From assembly GCF_014083865.1 (NCBI RefSeq), contig NZ_JACEFA010000001.1, positions 62,001-126,000 on the forward strand: 64,000 nucleotides of DNA. Direction: 5' to 3'. The notes under the pieces are model-generated. The model worked only from the letters and a program-made list of their open reading frames with translations, was not told the DNA's origin and did no database searches. Below, in pieces: positions 50,727 to 58,779 of the stretch (within the stretch, counting starts at the first letter, position 1; each line of letters starts with the position of its first letter). This stretch comes from Paraliobacillus salinarum. GTDB taxonomy: Bacteria; Bacillota; Bacilli; Bacillales; Amphibacillaceae. The position numbers and the translations under genes are program-made.

Positions 50727-51725
50727 ATGAGTTTTTTCAAAAAGTTAAAAGATAAATTTTCAGGGTCAGAAGAAGAACATGATGTTTCTGACAAATATAA
50801 GTCAGGCTTAACAAAAACAAGAGATACATTTTCAACAAAAATTAATAATTTAGTTGCGCGATATCGCAAAGTGGATGAAGATTTTTTTGAAGATCTTGAA
50901 GAAATTTTAATTCAAGCAGATGTTGGTGTAACAACGGTAATGGATTTAATTGATGAATTAAAAATGGAAGTGAAAAGACAAAATATTAAAGATACAGAGG
51001 GTGTAAAAGATGTTATCTCTGAAAAACTAGTTGAAATTTATGCTGGAGAAGATGACATTACAAAAGAAAGTCTTACTCTAAAAGAAAATGATCTTTCTGT
51101 GTACTTATTCGTCGGGGTTAATGGTGTTGGGAAAACAACTTCAATCGGCAAACTAGCTCATCAGTTAACAGAACAAGGGAAGAAAGTGGTCCTTGTTGCA
51201 GGTGACACATTTCGTGCGGGTGCAATTGAACAGTTACAGGTATGGGGAGAACGTGTCGGTGTAGAAGTAGTGAAGCATCGTGAAGGTAGTGATCCTTCAG
51301 CTGTTATTTACGATGGTATTCAGGCTGCAAAGTCAAGAAATGCAGATGTTTTATTATGTGATACAGCAGGGAGATTACAGAATAAAGTAAACTTAATGAA
51401 TGAATTGTCTAAGGTAAAACGAGTGATTGAGCGAGAGATTCCGGATGCACCACATGAAGTGTTGTTAGTTTTAGATGCAACAACAGGTCAAAATGCATTA
51501 AGTCAAGCGAAGACATTTGCTCAAGCAACAAATGTAACAGGTATTGTTTTAACAAAACTGGATGGAACAGCAAAAGGTGGAATTGTACTAGCCATTCGAA
51601 AAGAATTAAATATTCCAGTTAAATTTGTAGGTTTAGGTGAAAAAGTAACCGATTTAGAAGCTTTTGATGCGCATGCATTTGTGTACGGTTTATTCGCTGA
51701 TATGATTGAATCGGATAAAGCATAA
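50727..51725 (+). CDS. ftsY: Signal recognition particle receptor FtsY
   Basis: A 332-residue SRP receptor GTPase with a short charged N-terminal A region, the N domain four-helix bundle, and the G domain with GVNGVGKTTSIGKL, DTAGR and TKLDGTAKGG. It delivers ribosome-nascent chains to the membrane with Ffh. It begins 24 bases after smc and is followed by ylxM-ffh. Confidence 0.96.
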   Translation: MSFFKKLKDKFSGSEEEHDVSDKYKSGLTKTRDTFSTKINNLVARYRKVDEDFFEDLEEILIQADVGVTTVMDLIDELKMEVKRQNIKDTEGVKDVISEKLVEIYAGEDDITKESLTLKENDLSVYLFVGVNGVGKTTSIGKLAHQLTEQGKKVVLVAGDTFRAGAIEQLQVWGERVGVEVVKHREGSDPSAVIYDGIQAAKSRNADVLLCDTAGRLQNKVNLMNELSKVKRVIEREIPDAPHEVLLVLDATTGQNALSQAKTFAQATNVTGIVLTKLDGTAKGGIVLAIRKELNIPVKFVGLGEKVTDLEAFDAHAFVYGLFADMIESDKA

Positions 51726-51729
51726 CTGC

Positions 51730-51759
51730 TTGACAGTGAATTCATCCATCATCTACTAT
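51730..51759 (+). promoter_or_regulatory. Candidate promoter for ylxM-ffh
   Basis: A consensus TTGACA (51730-51735) is followed by an 18-bp spacer and TACTAT (51754-51759). It begins five bases after the ftsY stop, about 40 bases upstream of ylxM. Confidence 0.6.
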
Positions 51760-51799
51760 TAAATGTAAAGATGTTTCACTTAACGAGGAGTGTTTAGTT

Positions 51800-52120
51800 A
51801 TGTTAGAAAAAACAACTAGGGTTAATTTTTTATTTGATTTTTATCAATCATTATTAACACCAAAACAACGTAATTATATGGAGATGTATTATTTAGAAGA
51901 TTATTCTTTAGGTGAAATATCAGAATCATTTGATGTCTCTAGACAGGCTGTATACGATAATATTCGTCGGACAGAAGCAATGCTTGAAGATTATGAAACG
52001 AAATTACAATTATACAAGAAATTTATTGCCCGTCAACAAATAGTGGATCAATTGACAACAGTATTAGAAGATCATGAAGAAGCGTTAGATTTATTATCTA
52101 TCTTAAAAGAATTAGAGTAG
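51800..52120 (+). CDS. ylxM: YlxM-family putative helix-turn-helix protein (UPF0122)
   Basis: A 106-residue protein with a sigma-70 region-4-like helix-turn-helix in [24 protein letters not shown], followed by a coiled-coil C-terminal half. It is consistently placed before ffh in Bacilli, and family members stimulate SRP GTPase function in some streptococci. Its exact role here is not known. Confidence 0.92.
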   Translation: MLEKTTRVNFLFDFYQSLLTPKQRNYMEMYYLEDYSLGEISESFDVSRQAVYDNIRRTEAMLEDYETKLQLYKKFIARQQIVDQLTTVLEDHEEALDLLSILKELE

Positions 52121-52133
52121 GAGGATACTCTTT

Positions 52134-53486
52134 ATGGCATTTGAAGGCTTATCTGAACGTCTACAACAGACGATCAAAAAGATGACAGGTAAAGGGAAAG
52201 TAAGTGAACAAGATGTAAAAGAAATGACAAGAGAAGTACGTCTCGCTTTATTAGAAGCAGATGTTAACTTTAAAGTAGTTAAAGATCTTGTCAAACGAAT
52301 CAAGGAACGAGCGGTTGGTCAGGATGTAATGGAAAGCTTAACACCGGGTCAACAAGTAATTAAAATAGTAAAAGAGGAACTGACCGCTTTAATGGGTGGA
52401 GAACAAAGCAAGATAGCGGTAAGTGAACGTCCTCCAACAGTAATCATGATGGTAGGTTTGCAAGGTGCCGGTAAAACAACAACAACTGGTAAATTAGCCA
52501 ATTTGCTTCGTAAAAAGCACAACAGAAAACCCTTGCTTGTTGCGGCCGACGTATATCGCCCGGCTGCAATTAATCAATTAGAAACATTAGGAAAGCAACT
52601 AGATTTACCCGTTTTTTCATTAGGAACGGAAGCAAGCCCAATCGATATTGCAAACCAAGCAATCGACAAGGCTAAAGAAGAACATCTTGATTATGTCATT
52701 ATTGATACCGCTGGTCGTTTACATGTAGATGAACATCTAATGGACGAACTACAGCAAATAAAACAGAATGTAACTCCTGATGAGATTTTCTTAGTAGTAG
52801 ATTCAATGACCGGTCAAGATGCAGTGAATGTTGCTGAAAGCTTTGATCAACAACTCGATGTAACAGGTGTGGTTTTAACGAAGCTAGATGGAGATACACG
52901 TGGTGGTGCAGCATTATCTATTAAAGCTGTTACAAATAAACCGATTAAATTCGCTGGTATGGGAGAAAAACTAGATGAATTAGAGGCGTTTCATCCAGAA
53001 CGTATGGCATCCCGAATTTTAGGTATGGGTGATGTCCTTTCATTAATTGAAAAAGCACAAGATAATGTAGATCAGAAAAAAGCGCAAGAATTAGAAGAAA
53101 AAATGCGCTCTGCTACATTTACTTTTGATGATTTTCTTGAGCAAATGGATCAAGTGAAAAGTATGGGTCCATTAGAAGATTTAATTGGAATGATCCCAGG
53201 AGCAAATAAAATGAAAGGGCTAAAAAATGTACAGTTTGATGATAAACAGCTTGTACATGTTGAAGCCATCATTCAATCTATGACAAAAAAAGAACGCGAA
53301 GATCCAAGCTTAATGAATGCAAGCCGCAAGAAGCGTATTGCAAAAGGATCTGGACGTCCTGTATCAGAGGTAAATCGTTTGCTAAAACAATTTGATGAAA
53401 TGAAAAAAATGATGAAACAAATGACGAATATGCAAAAAGGGAAGAAAGGAAAAAAGGGTAAAGGATTTAATTTTCCTTTCATGTAA
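52134..53486 (+). CDS. ffh: Signal recognition particle protein Ffh
   Basis: A 450-residue SRP54 GTPase. N and G domains contain GLQGAGKTTTTGKLA, DTAGRLHVDE and TKLDGDTRGG; the C-terminal M domain is methionine-rich (MKKMMKQMTNMQKG) and ends in a basic tail for SRP RNA and signal-sequence binding. It begins 13 bases after ylxM. No SRP RNA gene (ffs) is visible in the window. Confidence 0.96.
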   Translation: MAFEGLSERLQQTIKKMTGKGKVSEQDVKEMTREVRLALLEADVNFKVVKDLVKRIKERAVGQDVMESLTPGQQVIKIVKEELTALMGGEQSKIAVSERPPTVIMMVGLQGAGKTTTTGKLANLLRKKHNRKPLLVAADVYRPAAINQLETLGKQLDLPVFSLGTEASPIDIANQAIDKAKEEHLDYVIIDTAGRLHVDEHLMDELQQIKQNVTPDEIFLVVDSMTGQDAVNVAESFDQQLDVTGVVLTKLDGDTRGGAALSIKAVTNKPIKFAGMGEKLDELEAFHPERMASRILGMGDVLSLIEKAQDNVDQKKAQELEEKMRSATFTFDDFLEQMDQVKSMGPLEDLIGMIPGANKMKGLKNVQFDDKQLVHVEAIIQSMTKKEREDPSLMNASRKKRIAKGSGRPVSEVNRLLKQFDEMKKMMKQMTNMQKGKKGKKGKGFNFPFM

Positions 53487-53497
53487 TGTAAAAACAC

Positions 53498-53526
53498 TTT
53501 ACAGACTTCCAAACTTCTGATAGAAT
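53498..53526 (+). promoter_or_regulatory. Promoter for rpsP
   Basis: TTTACA (53498-53503), a 17-bp spacer, and an extended -10 TGaTAGAAT (hexamer 53521-53526). It lies 40 bases before the rpsP start and should drive rpsP-khpA. Confidence 0.7.
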
Positions 53527-53566
53527 TTAAAATTGTGTAAAACATTAATAAATGGAGGTGCGAAAT

Positions 53567-53839
53567 ATGGCTGTTAAAATCCGCTTAAAGCGTATGGGTT
53601 CAAAACGTAATCCTTTTTATCGTGTAGTTGTAGCTGATTCACGTTCTCCTCGTGATGGACGTATTATCGAACAGATTGGCACATACAATCCGGTTGCTAA
53701 CCCGGTTGAAGTTAAATTAGATGAAGATAAAGCGTTAGATTGGATGTCAAAAGGTGCTAAGCCTAGTGACACTGTTCGTAACTTATTCTCTAATGAAGGC
53801 ATCATGAAGAAATTCCACGACACGAAAAACCAAAAGTAA
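53567..53839 (+). CDS. rpsP: 30S ribosomal protein S16
   Basis: A 90-residue basic protein beginning [20 protein letters not shown], the S16 signature, with SRSPRDGR following. The ATG at 53567 follows GGAGGTG; an in-frame ATG at 53552 overlaps that site and would add five residues. Confidence 0.97.
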   Translation: MAVKIRLKRMGSKRNPFYRVVVADSRSPRDGRIIEQIGTYNPVANPVEVKLDEDKALDWMSKGAKPSDTVRNLFSNEGIMKKFHDTKNQK

Positions 53840-53853
53840 AGTAGTGTGATAAA

Positions 53854-54081
53854 ATGGAAGCCTTAATTAAAAGCATCGTCAAGCCGTTAGTTGATAATCC
53901 AAACGAGATTTCGGTAGAGGTAAAAGAAGAAGCTAGTAAGGTGATTTATCATCTTACTGTTCATTCTGAAGATGTTGGTAAGGTAATTGGTAAAAACGGT
54001 CGTATAGCTAAAGCAATACGTACCGTTGTTTACGCAGCAAATACAGATTCCAAAAAACGAATTTTTCTTGATATTATGTAA
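53854..54081 (+). CDS. khpA: KH-domain RNA-binding protein KhpA (YlqC)
   Basis: A 75-residue single KH domain with the GXXG loop in IGKNGRIAKAIRT. KhpA pairs with KhpB/Jag in Gram-positive cells and affects cell division and elongation. It lies 14 bases after rpsP and is followed by a terminator, as in Bacillus where it is named ylqC. Confidence 0.94.
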   Translation: MEALIKSIVKPLVDNPNEISVEVKEEASKVIYHLTVHSEDVGKVIGKNGRIAKAIRTVVYAANTDSKKRIFLDIM

Positions 54082-54120
54082 AACAGGGAGAGGAGCAAAA
54101 TACCTTTCCCTGTTTTTCTT
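54080..54120 (+). terminator. Terminator after khpA
   Basis: AAAACAGGGA (54080-54089) pairs with TCCCTGTTTT (54107-54116), with inner AGG/CCT pairing, followed by TCTT in a T-rich tract. Confidence 0.85.
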
Positions 54121-54197
54121 TACACAATAAAAAGGTATAATATTAATATAGTTTAAGATTACAGCCTCATATATCATGTTGAAAAGAGGTGTCGTCG

Positions 54198-54596
54198 ATG
54201 AAAATCATGAAGCAAATCAAAGTGAAACAAGTGATAACAGAAGAGAGCAGATCATTATTAACAGCTGACTTTAAAAAAAGGTTCGAACAGCTTGAACAAG
54301 AAATTCAGCAATTAATTTTTGAACAGAAGAAAATGGAACGTAAACATCCTTCTCACAGACAAAAAATCATCAGTAAATTTCAAAAAGAGATTGATGATCG
54401 AAAAGAAAAGCAAATAATAGTACAAAATCAAATAGAAACAATACATAATTTACCGTCTGAAAGTGAAATAGTAGAAAGAGAAATAGAAGCACTTGTTGAT
54501 GTCGAAGTTGGAATGGATTGGAACAAAATAGTATCTGAACAAGTAATTGTGGTAAGAAACAATAAAATTATACGGATAGATGAAGCGGGTGAATGA
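54198..54596 (+). CDS. ylqD: YlqD-family protein
   Basis: A 132-residue protein, mainly a charged coiled coil (about 20-85, many Gln, Glu, Lys), with a C-terminal short region [18 protein letters not shown]. It matches the YlqD family by gene neighbourhood (khpA-ylqD-rimM-trmD) and layout; its function is unknown. ATG at 54198 follows AGAGG by eight bases; a GTG at 54189 is within that site. Confidence 0.85.
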   Translation: MKIMKQIKVKQVITEESRSLLTADFKKRFEQLEQEIQQLIFEQKKMERKHPSHRQKIISKFQKEIDDRKEKQIIVQNQIETIHNLPSESEIVEREIEALVDVEVGMDWNKIVSEQVIVVRNNKIIRIDEAGE

Positions 54597-54597
54597 A

Positions 54598-55119
54598 TTG
54601 AGTGAAGATAAACTATTTAACGTCGGAAAGATTGTAAACACGCATGGTATTAAAGGAGAAGTTAAAGTCGTAAGAATTACAGATTTTGAAGAACGTTTCG
54701 AAAAAGGGAATATACTGTATTTAATTGATAAATCAAAAAGTGAGCCAATACCATTAACAATAAAACATCATCGTCAACACAAACAATTTGATTTATTACA
54801 ATTCGAATCATATGACTCAATAAATGATGTGGAACCTTTTAAAGAATGCTTGTTAACAGTTAAAGAGGAGCAACTGCAAACGCTAGATGAAGGCGCTTAT
54901 TACTATCATGAGATTATTGGCTGTAAAGTGTATACACTGGACAATGAATTGTTAGGAGAAATAAAAGAAATTCTTTCACCAGGTGCGAATGACGTTTGGG
55001 TAGTTAAATGTCCAAACAAAAAAGACCTTCTTATTCCATACATTGATGATGTAGTGAGAACCGTTGATGTGAAAGAGAAAAAAGTAATCATTGAGCTTAT
55101 GGAAGGATTGTTAGACTGA
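54598..55119 (+). CDS. rimM: Ribosome maturation factor RimM
   Basis: A 173-residue protein for 30S head assembly, binding S19. It has an N-terminal RimM beta-barrel ([18 protein letters not shown]) and a C-terminal PRC-barrel ([12 protein letters not shown]). TTG at 54598 is chosen: GGGTGA lies five bases upstream and the resulting N-terminus ([11 protein letters not shown]) has the family's usual length; in-frame ATG 54580 and GTG 54589 inside ylqD are alternatives. It overlaps trmD by one base. Confidence 0.9.
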   Translation: MSEDKLFNVGKIVNTHGIKGEVKVVRITDFEERFEKGNILYLIDKSKSEPIPLTIKHHRQHKQFDLLQFESYDSINDVEPFKECLLTVKEEQLQTLDEGAYYYHEIIGCKVYTLDNELLGEIKEILSPGANDVWVVKCPNKKDLLIPYIDDVVRTVDVKEKKVIIELMEGLLD

Positions 55120-55859
55120 TGCACGTTGATATATTAACCCTTTTTCCTGAAATGTTTACAGGTGTGATGGAAAATTCCATTTTAAAAAAAGCACAAGAAA
55201 ATGGAGCTTTCTCTTATCAAACTGTTGATTTTCGTCAATATACCACAAATAAACATCATAAGGTTGATGATTATCCTTATGGTGGGGGAGCAGGCATGGT
55301 ATTAATGCCACAGCCGATTTTTGATGCAATCGATGATTTGAAAAAAAAACATAAAAAGAATCCACGTGTTATTCTTATGTGTCCGCAAGGGGAAACCTTC
55401 ACACAGAAAAAAGCAGAAGAGCTTGCACAAGAAGAGCAACTCGTGTTTATTTGTGGTCATTATGAAGGATATGATGAACGGATTCGACAAGAGCTTATAA
55501 CAGATGAAATTTCCATAGGAGACTATATTTTAACAGGTGGGGAACTAGGTGCGATGGTCGTAATAGATAGTGTAACACGCTTGTTGCCGGGTGTTTTAGG
55601 GAATAAAGACTCCGCTCCAGAAGATTCATTTTCAACTGGTCTATTAGAACATCCCCATTATACAAGGCCTGCTGTATTTCGTGGATTAGAAGTCCCTGAA
55701 GTATTATTATCAGGGAACCACAAACATATTGACACATGGCGTCGTAAACAATCAATTTTTCGTACTTGGCTGAGAAGACCTGATCTATTGGAAGTATTTA
55801 AGCTGTCAGATCAAGAAAAAGAATGGATTAATGAATTTGAAAAGAATACTAAGATATAG
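55119..55859 (+). CDS. trmD: tRNA (guanine-37 N1)-methyltransferase TrmD
   Basis: A 246-residue SPOUT methyltransferase whose deep trefoil knot is in [19 protein letters not shown], binding SAM. It methylates G37 next to the anticodon and prevents frameshifting. The N-terminus [12 protein letters not shown] and YGGGAGMVL are diagnostic. It overlaps rimM by one base. Confidence 0.96.
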   Translation: MHVDILTLFPEMFTGVMENSILKKAQENGAFSYQTVDFRQYTTNKHHKVDDYPYGGGAGMVLMPQPIFDAIDDLKKKHKKNPRVILMCPQGETFTQKKAEELAQEEQLVFICGHYEGYDERIRQELITDEISIGDYILTGGELGAMVVIDSVTRLLPGVLGNKDSAPEDSFSTGLLEHPHYTRPAVFRGLEVPEVLLSGNHKHIDTWRRKQSIFRTWLRRPDLLEVFKLSDQEKEWINEFEKNTKI

Positions 55860-55888
55860 TTGAAGTCTAAATAAAATTATGGTATATT
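55860..55888 (+). promoter_or_regulatory. rplS promoter
   Basis: TTGAAG (55860-55865), a 17-bp spacer, and an extended -10 TGGTATATT (hexamer 55883-55888). It starts one base after the trmD stop and would give a leader of about 90 nt before rplS. Confidence 0.7.
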
Positions 55889-55894
55889 ATTTGT

Positions 55895-55985
55895 TGTGCT
55901 TAAGTGAATACTTAGGCCGTATAAACGATGTTCCGCTGTTAGTCAACATTGAATATGAGCATTGGTTTGGAAGGAGTGTGACATA
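55895..55985 (+). ncRNA. Probable L19 (rplS) mRNA leader
   Basis: The leader between the promoter and rplS contains a stem CTTAAGT (55899-55905), loop GAAT and ACTTAGG (55910-55916), followed by single-stranded GATGTTCCGCTG and further sequence up to the ribosome-binding site GGAAGGAG. The position and size match the Firmicute L19 leader, an autoregulatory ribosomal-protein leader. The call rests on position and one clear stem, not on a covariance search. Confidence 0.5.
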
Positions 55986-56330
55986 ATGCAACATTTAATT
56001 GATGAAATCACAAAAGAGCAACTTCGTACAGATCATCCCGATTTCCGCCCAGGTGACACTGTTAAAGTGCACGTTAAGGTTGTAGAGGGAGAGCGTGAGC
56101 GTATTCAGCTGTTTGAAGGTGTTGTTATTAAACGCCAAAACGGTGGAATTAGTGAAACATTCACTGTACGTAAGATTTCTTATGGTGTAGGTGTTGAACG
56201 TACATTACCAGTACATTCACCACGTATTGCTAAAATTGAAGTTAGCCGTCGCGGTAAGGTACGTCGTGCGAAACTTTACTATCTACGTAATCTTCGTGGA
56301 AAAGCTGCACGTATTAAAGAAATTCGCTAA
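55986..56330 (+). CDS. rplS: 50S ribosomal protein L19
   Basis: A 114-residue basic protein at the 30S-50S interface. It begins [20 protein letters not shown] and contains [16 protein letters not shown] and [16 protein letters not shown], clear L19 segments. The ATG at 55986 follows GGAAGGAG; an in-frame ATG at 55962 lies in the leader. A terminator follows. Confidence 0.97.
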   Translation: MQHLIDEITKEQLRTDHPDFRPGDTVKVHVKVVEGERERIQLFEGVVIKRQNGGISETFTVRKISYGVGVERTLPVHSPRIAKIEVSRRGKVRRAKLYYLRNLRGKAARIKEIR

Positions 56331-56340
56331 TGATGACTGT

Positions 56341-56372
56341 AAAAGGAGCTTGCTATGTCAAGCTCCTTTTTC
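56341..56372 (+). terminator. Terminator after rplS
   Basis: AAAAGGAGCTTG (56341-56352) pairs with CAAGCTCCTTTT (56359-56370) around a 6-nt loop, followed by further T. Confidence 0.9.
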
Positions 56373-56465
56373 TTCATAATAAAACAATTTCATTCTTGGA
56401 ACTGCATAAGATAAAATGTACTAAACAAAATGAAATGAGTGCAGTTGGTATTGGAGGAAACAGAG

Positions 56466-57041
56466 ATGGCCAAAAAAAAGAGTGGAAAGAGTGAATGGAT
56501 TGACTGGCTTAAAGCTTTGCTTATAGCGGCAATCATAGCTATCATCGTTCGGACATTTATTTTCACACCAATTGTTGTAGACGGTCCCTCTATGCAACCT
56601 AATTTACAAGACGGTGATCATATGCTCGTTAATAAATTAAATTATAAATTAAACGAGCCTGAAAGATTCGACATTGTTGTTTTTCATGCAACAGAGCAAA
56701 AAGATTATATAAAAAGGGTAATTGGTTTACCTGGAGAAACCGTACATATACAAAATGATATTTTATATATTGATGGAAAAGCTGTAGCTGAGCCTTTTCT
56801 AGCTGAACAGAAAGCGATGCTGCAAGAAGGACAAAAATATACACAAGATTTTTCTATAGAACAATTACCAGGGGATGATACAGTCGTTCCTGATGATCAC
56901 ATATTAGTACTAGGAGATAATCGAAATGATTCTACAGATAGTCGTTCTTTTGATATTGGATTTATATCCTATGATCAGTTAGTAGGAAATGCATCCGTTA
57001 TATATTGGCCGTTAGATCGAATCGGCTTTGTAGATGAATAG
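56466..57041 (+). CDS. lepB: Type I signal peptidase
   Basis: A 191-residue single-span membrane protease that removes signal peptides from secreted proteins. A basic N-terminus precedes one membrane helix (about 15-35). The catalytic dyad is S42 in DGPSMQPN and K83 in YIKRVIGLPGE. GGDNRNDSTDSR-like motif (LGDNRNDSTDSR) is the last conserved box. The ATG at 56466 follows GGAGG; an in-frame ATG at 56439 lacks one. Confidence 0.94.
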   Translation: MAKKKSGKSEWIDWLKALLIAAIIAIIVRTFIFTPIVVDGPSMQPNLQDGDHMLVNKLNYKLNEPERFDIVVFHATEQKDYIKRVIGLPGETVHIQNDILYIDGKAVAEPFLAEQKAMLQEGQKYTQDFSIEQLPGDDTVVPDDHILVLGDNRNDSTDSRSFDIGFISYDQLVGNASVIYWPLDRIGFVDE

Positions 57042-57051
57042 GAGGTAGCGT

Positions 57052-57897
57052 ATGACAATACAATGGTTCCCAGGTCACATGGCGAAAGCGAAGCGTGAAG
57101 TGCAAGAAAAGCTAAAACTAGTTGATTTTGTAATCGAACTTGTTGATGCCAGAGCACCGTTTTCTTCGCAAAATCCAATGCTGCATCAAATTTTGAATCA
57201 AAAACCAAAGATGTATGTGTTAATGAAAAGTGATTTAGCAGATCCCGCTTATACAGCTAAATGGTTGAATTATTATAAAGAAAAAAATATACCAGCAGTA
57301 GCTGTAGATGTTTCAAAAAAGCAAGATATTGAACAAGTTATATCTTCGGCAAAAGAGATGTCTAAGGAAAAAATGGAACGATTAAAAAGAAAAGGCATCC
57401 GTCCTCGACCAGCAAGAGCAATGATTATTGGTATTCCTAATGTTGGTAAGTCAACATTAATTAATCGCCTTGCACAACGAAAAATTGCTAAAACTGGTGA
57501 CAGACCTGGGGTTACAACAGCACAACAATGGATTAAAGTAAAGAAGGATTTTGAATTGCTGGACACACCTGGAATTTTATGGCCTAAATTTGAAGATGAG
57601 ATTGTAGGCTTACGTTTAGCTGCAATTGGAACGATAAAAGATCAGATTTTACCCACAGAAGAAGTTGCTTTATTTATTTTGAATTATTTAACGGAAAATT
57701 ACTATTCATCTTTGCAGACTCGGTTTCAGGTAGAAGAAGAATATGCTGATGTTCATCAATTGATGGAAGCAATTGGCCATTTGCGCGGTTGTATAGAAAC
57801 TGGTGGACATATCAATCTAGAGAAGACGGCAGACGTGATTATTAGGGATTTAAGAGACGGAAAAATTGGAAGAATCACCTTGGAATCACCTGAATAA
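57052..57897 (+). CDS. rbgA: Ribosome biogenesis GTPase RbgA (YlqF)
   Basis: A 281-residue circularly permuted GTPase for late 50S assembly. G4 (MKSDLAD) comes before G1 (GIPNVGKSTLIN) and G3 (LDTPG), the permuted order; the N-terminus IQWFPGHMAKA is the RbgA/YlqF signature. The C-terminal ANTAR-like helical region follows. The ATG at 57052 follows AGGAGG ten bases after lepB. Confidence 0.95.
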   Translation: MTIQWFPGHMAKAKREVQEKLKLVDFVIELVDARAPFSSQNPMLHQILNQKPKMYVLMKSDLADPAYTAKWLNYYKEKNIPAVAVDVSKKQDIEQVISSAKEMSKEKMERLKRKGIRPRPARAMIIGIPNVGKSTLINRLAQRKIAKTGDRPGVTTAQQWIKVKKDFELLDTPGILWPKFEDEIVGLRLAAIGTIKDQILPTEEVALFILNYLTENYYSSLQTRFQVEEEYADVHQLMEAIGHLRGCIETGGHINLEKTADVIIRDLRDGKIGRITLESPE

Positions 57898-57929
57898 CAT
57901 GATCCATCCCCTAATCTATAATAAGTTAG

Positions 57930-57962
57930 AAGACATTCCTAATCGGGTGTCTTTATTTTTTT
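57930..57962 (+). terminator. Terminator after rbgA
   Basis: AAGACA (57930-57935) pairs with TGTCTT (57948-57953), with a CC/GG extension in the loop, followed by ATTTTTTT. Confidence 0.75.
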
Positions 57963-58001
57963 AAGAAAATGTCGATAAATAAATAAATGGAGGTAGAAAA
58001 G

Positions 58002-58763
58002 GTGCCGCAAAAATCAGTAAAAGAAATTAAGCAATGGCTAGCTGAAAATAAATTGTCTGATCAAGAATTACAACAATTAAGTGAGGATAATCGAAAAGGC
58101 GTTCAATTAGCCATAAAGCAATATTATAAAAAGATTGAACGAGAGAAACAACTTCATGATCAGTATAATGAAATGATGTCGTATGAGCGAAAGTGCTATG
58201 CTCAGGGGAAGGAATTAATTGTAGGTATTGATGAAGTGGGTAGAGGACCATTGGTAGGGCCAGTAGTTGCAGCTGCAGTCATTTTAGACCCTGCATCATA
58301 TTTTCCGGGTATAGATGATTCAAAAAAAATGTCACGTCAAAAAAGAGAGGCATTCGACCAGCAAATAAAAGACGAAGCAATTGCTTATAGTTTCGGAATA
58401 ATTGATAATGAGATGATTGATCAAGTTAATATTTATCAAGCGACAATTAAAGCTATGGAACAAGCTGTACAAACACTTCCTTGTCAACCAGATCATTTGT
58501 TGATTGATGCAATGACACTGCCTCATCTGCCATATTCATTTGATTCAATTATCAAAGGGGATCAAAAAAGTGTTAGTATAGCAGCAGCGAGTATACTAGC
58601 TAAAGTAAAACGTGATCAAATCATGTCTGATTTACACCAGGAATTCCCGAATTATCAGTTTGATAGCAATCAAGGCTATGGCACAAAAGCTCATTTAGAA
58701 GCAATAGAACAATATGGTATCACACCTTATCATAGAAAATCGTTTGCTCCGATTAAAAAGTAA
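58002..58763 (+). CDS. rnhB: Ribonuclease HII
   Basis: A 253-residue RNase H type 2 that nicks RNA in RNA-DNA hybrids and at misincorporated ribonucleotides. An N-terminal helical region precedes the acidic motif GIDEVGRGPLVGPVVAAA; DDSKKMS and SIAAASILAKVKRD follow. GTG at 58002 lies eight bases after GGAGG; an in-frame ATG at 57987 overlaps that GGAGG. Confidence 0.95.
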   Translation: MPQKSVKEIKQWLAENKLSDQELQQLSEDNRKGVQLAIKQYYKKIEREKQLHDQYNEMMSYERKCYAQGKELIVGIDEVGRGPLVGPVVAAAVILDPASYFPGIDDSKKMSRQKREAFDQQIKDEAIAYSFGIIDNEMIDQVNIYQATIKAMEQAVQTLPCQPDHLLIDAMTLPHLPYSFDSIIKGDQKSVSIAAASILAKVKRDQIMSDLHQEFPNYQFDSNQGYGTKAHLEAIEQYGITPYHRKSFAPIKK

Positions 58764-58779
58764 GAAAGGAGGATTTACA

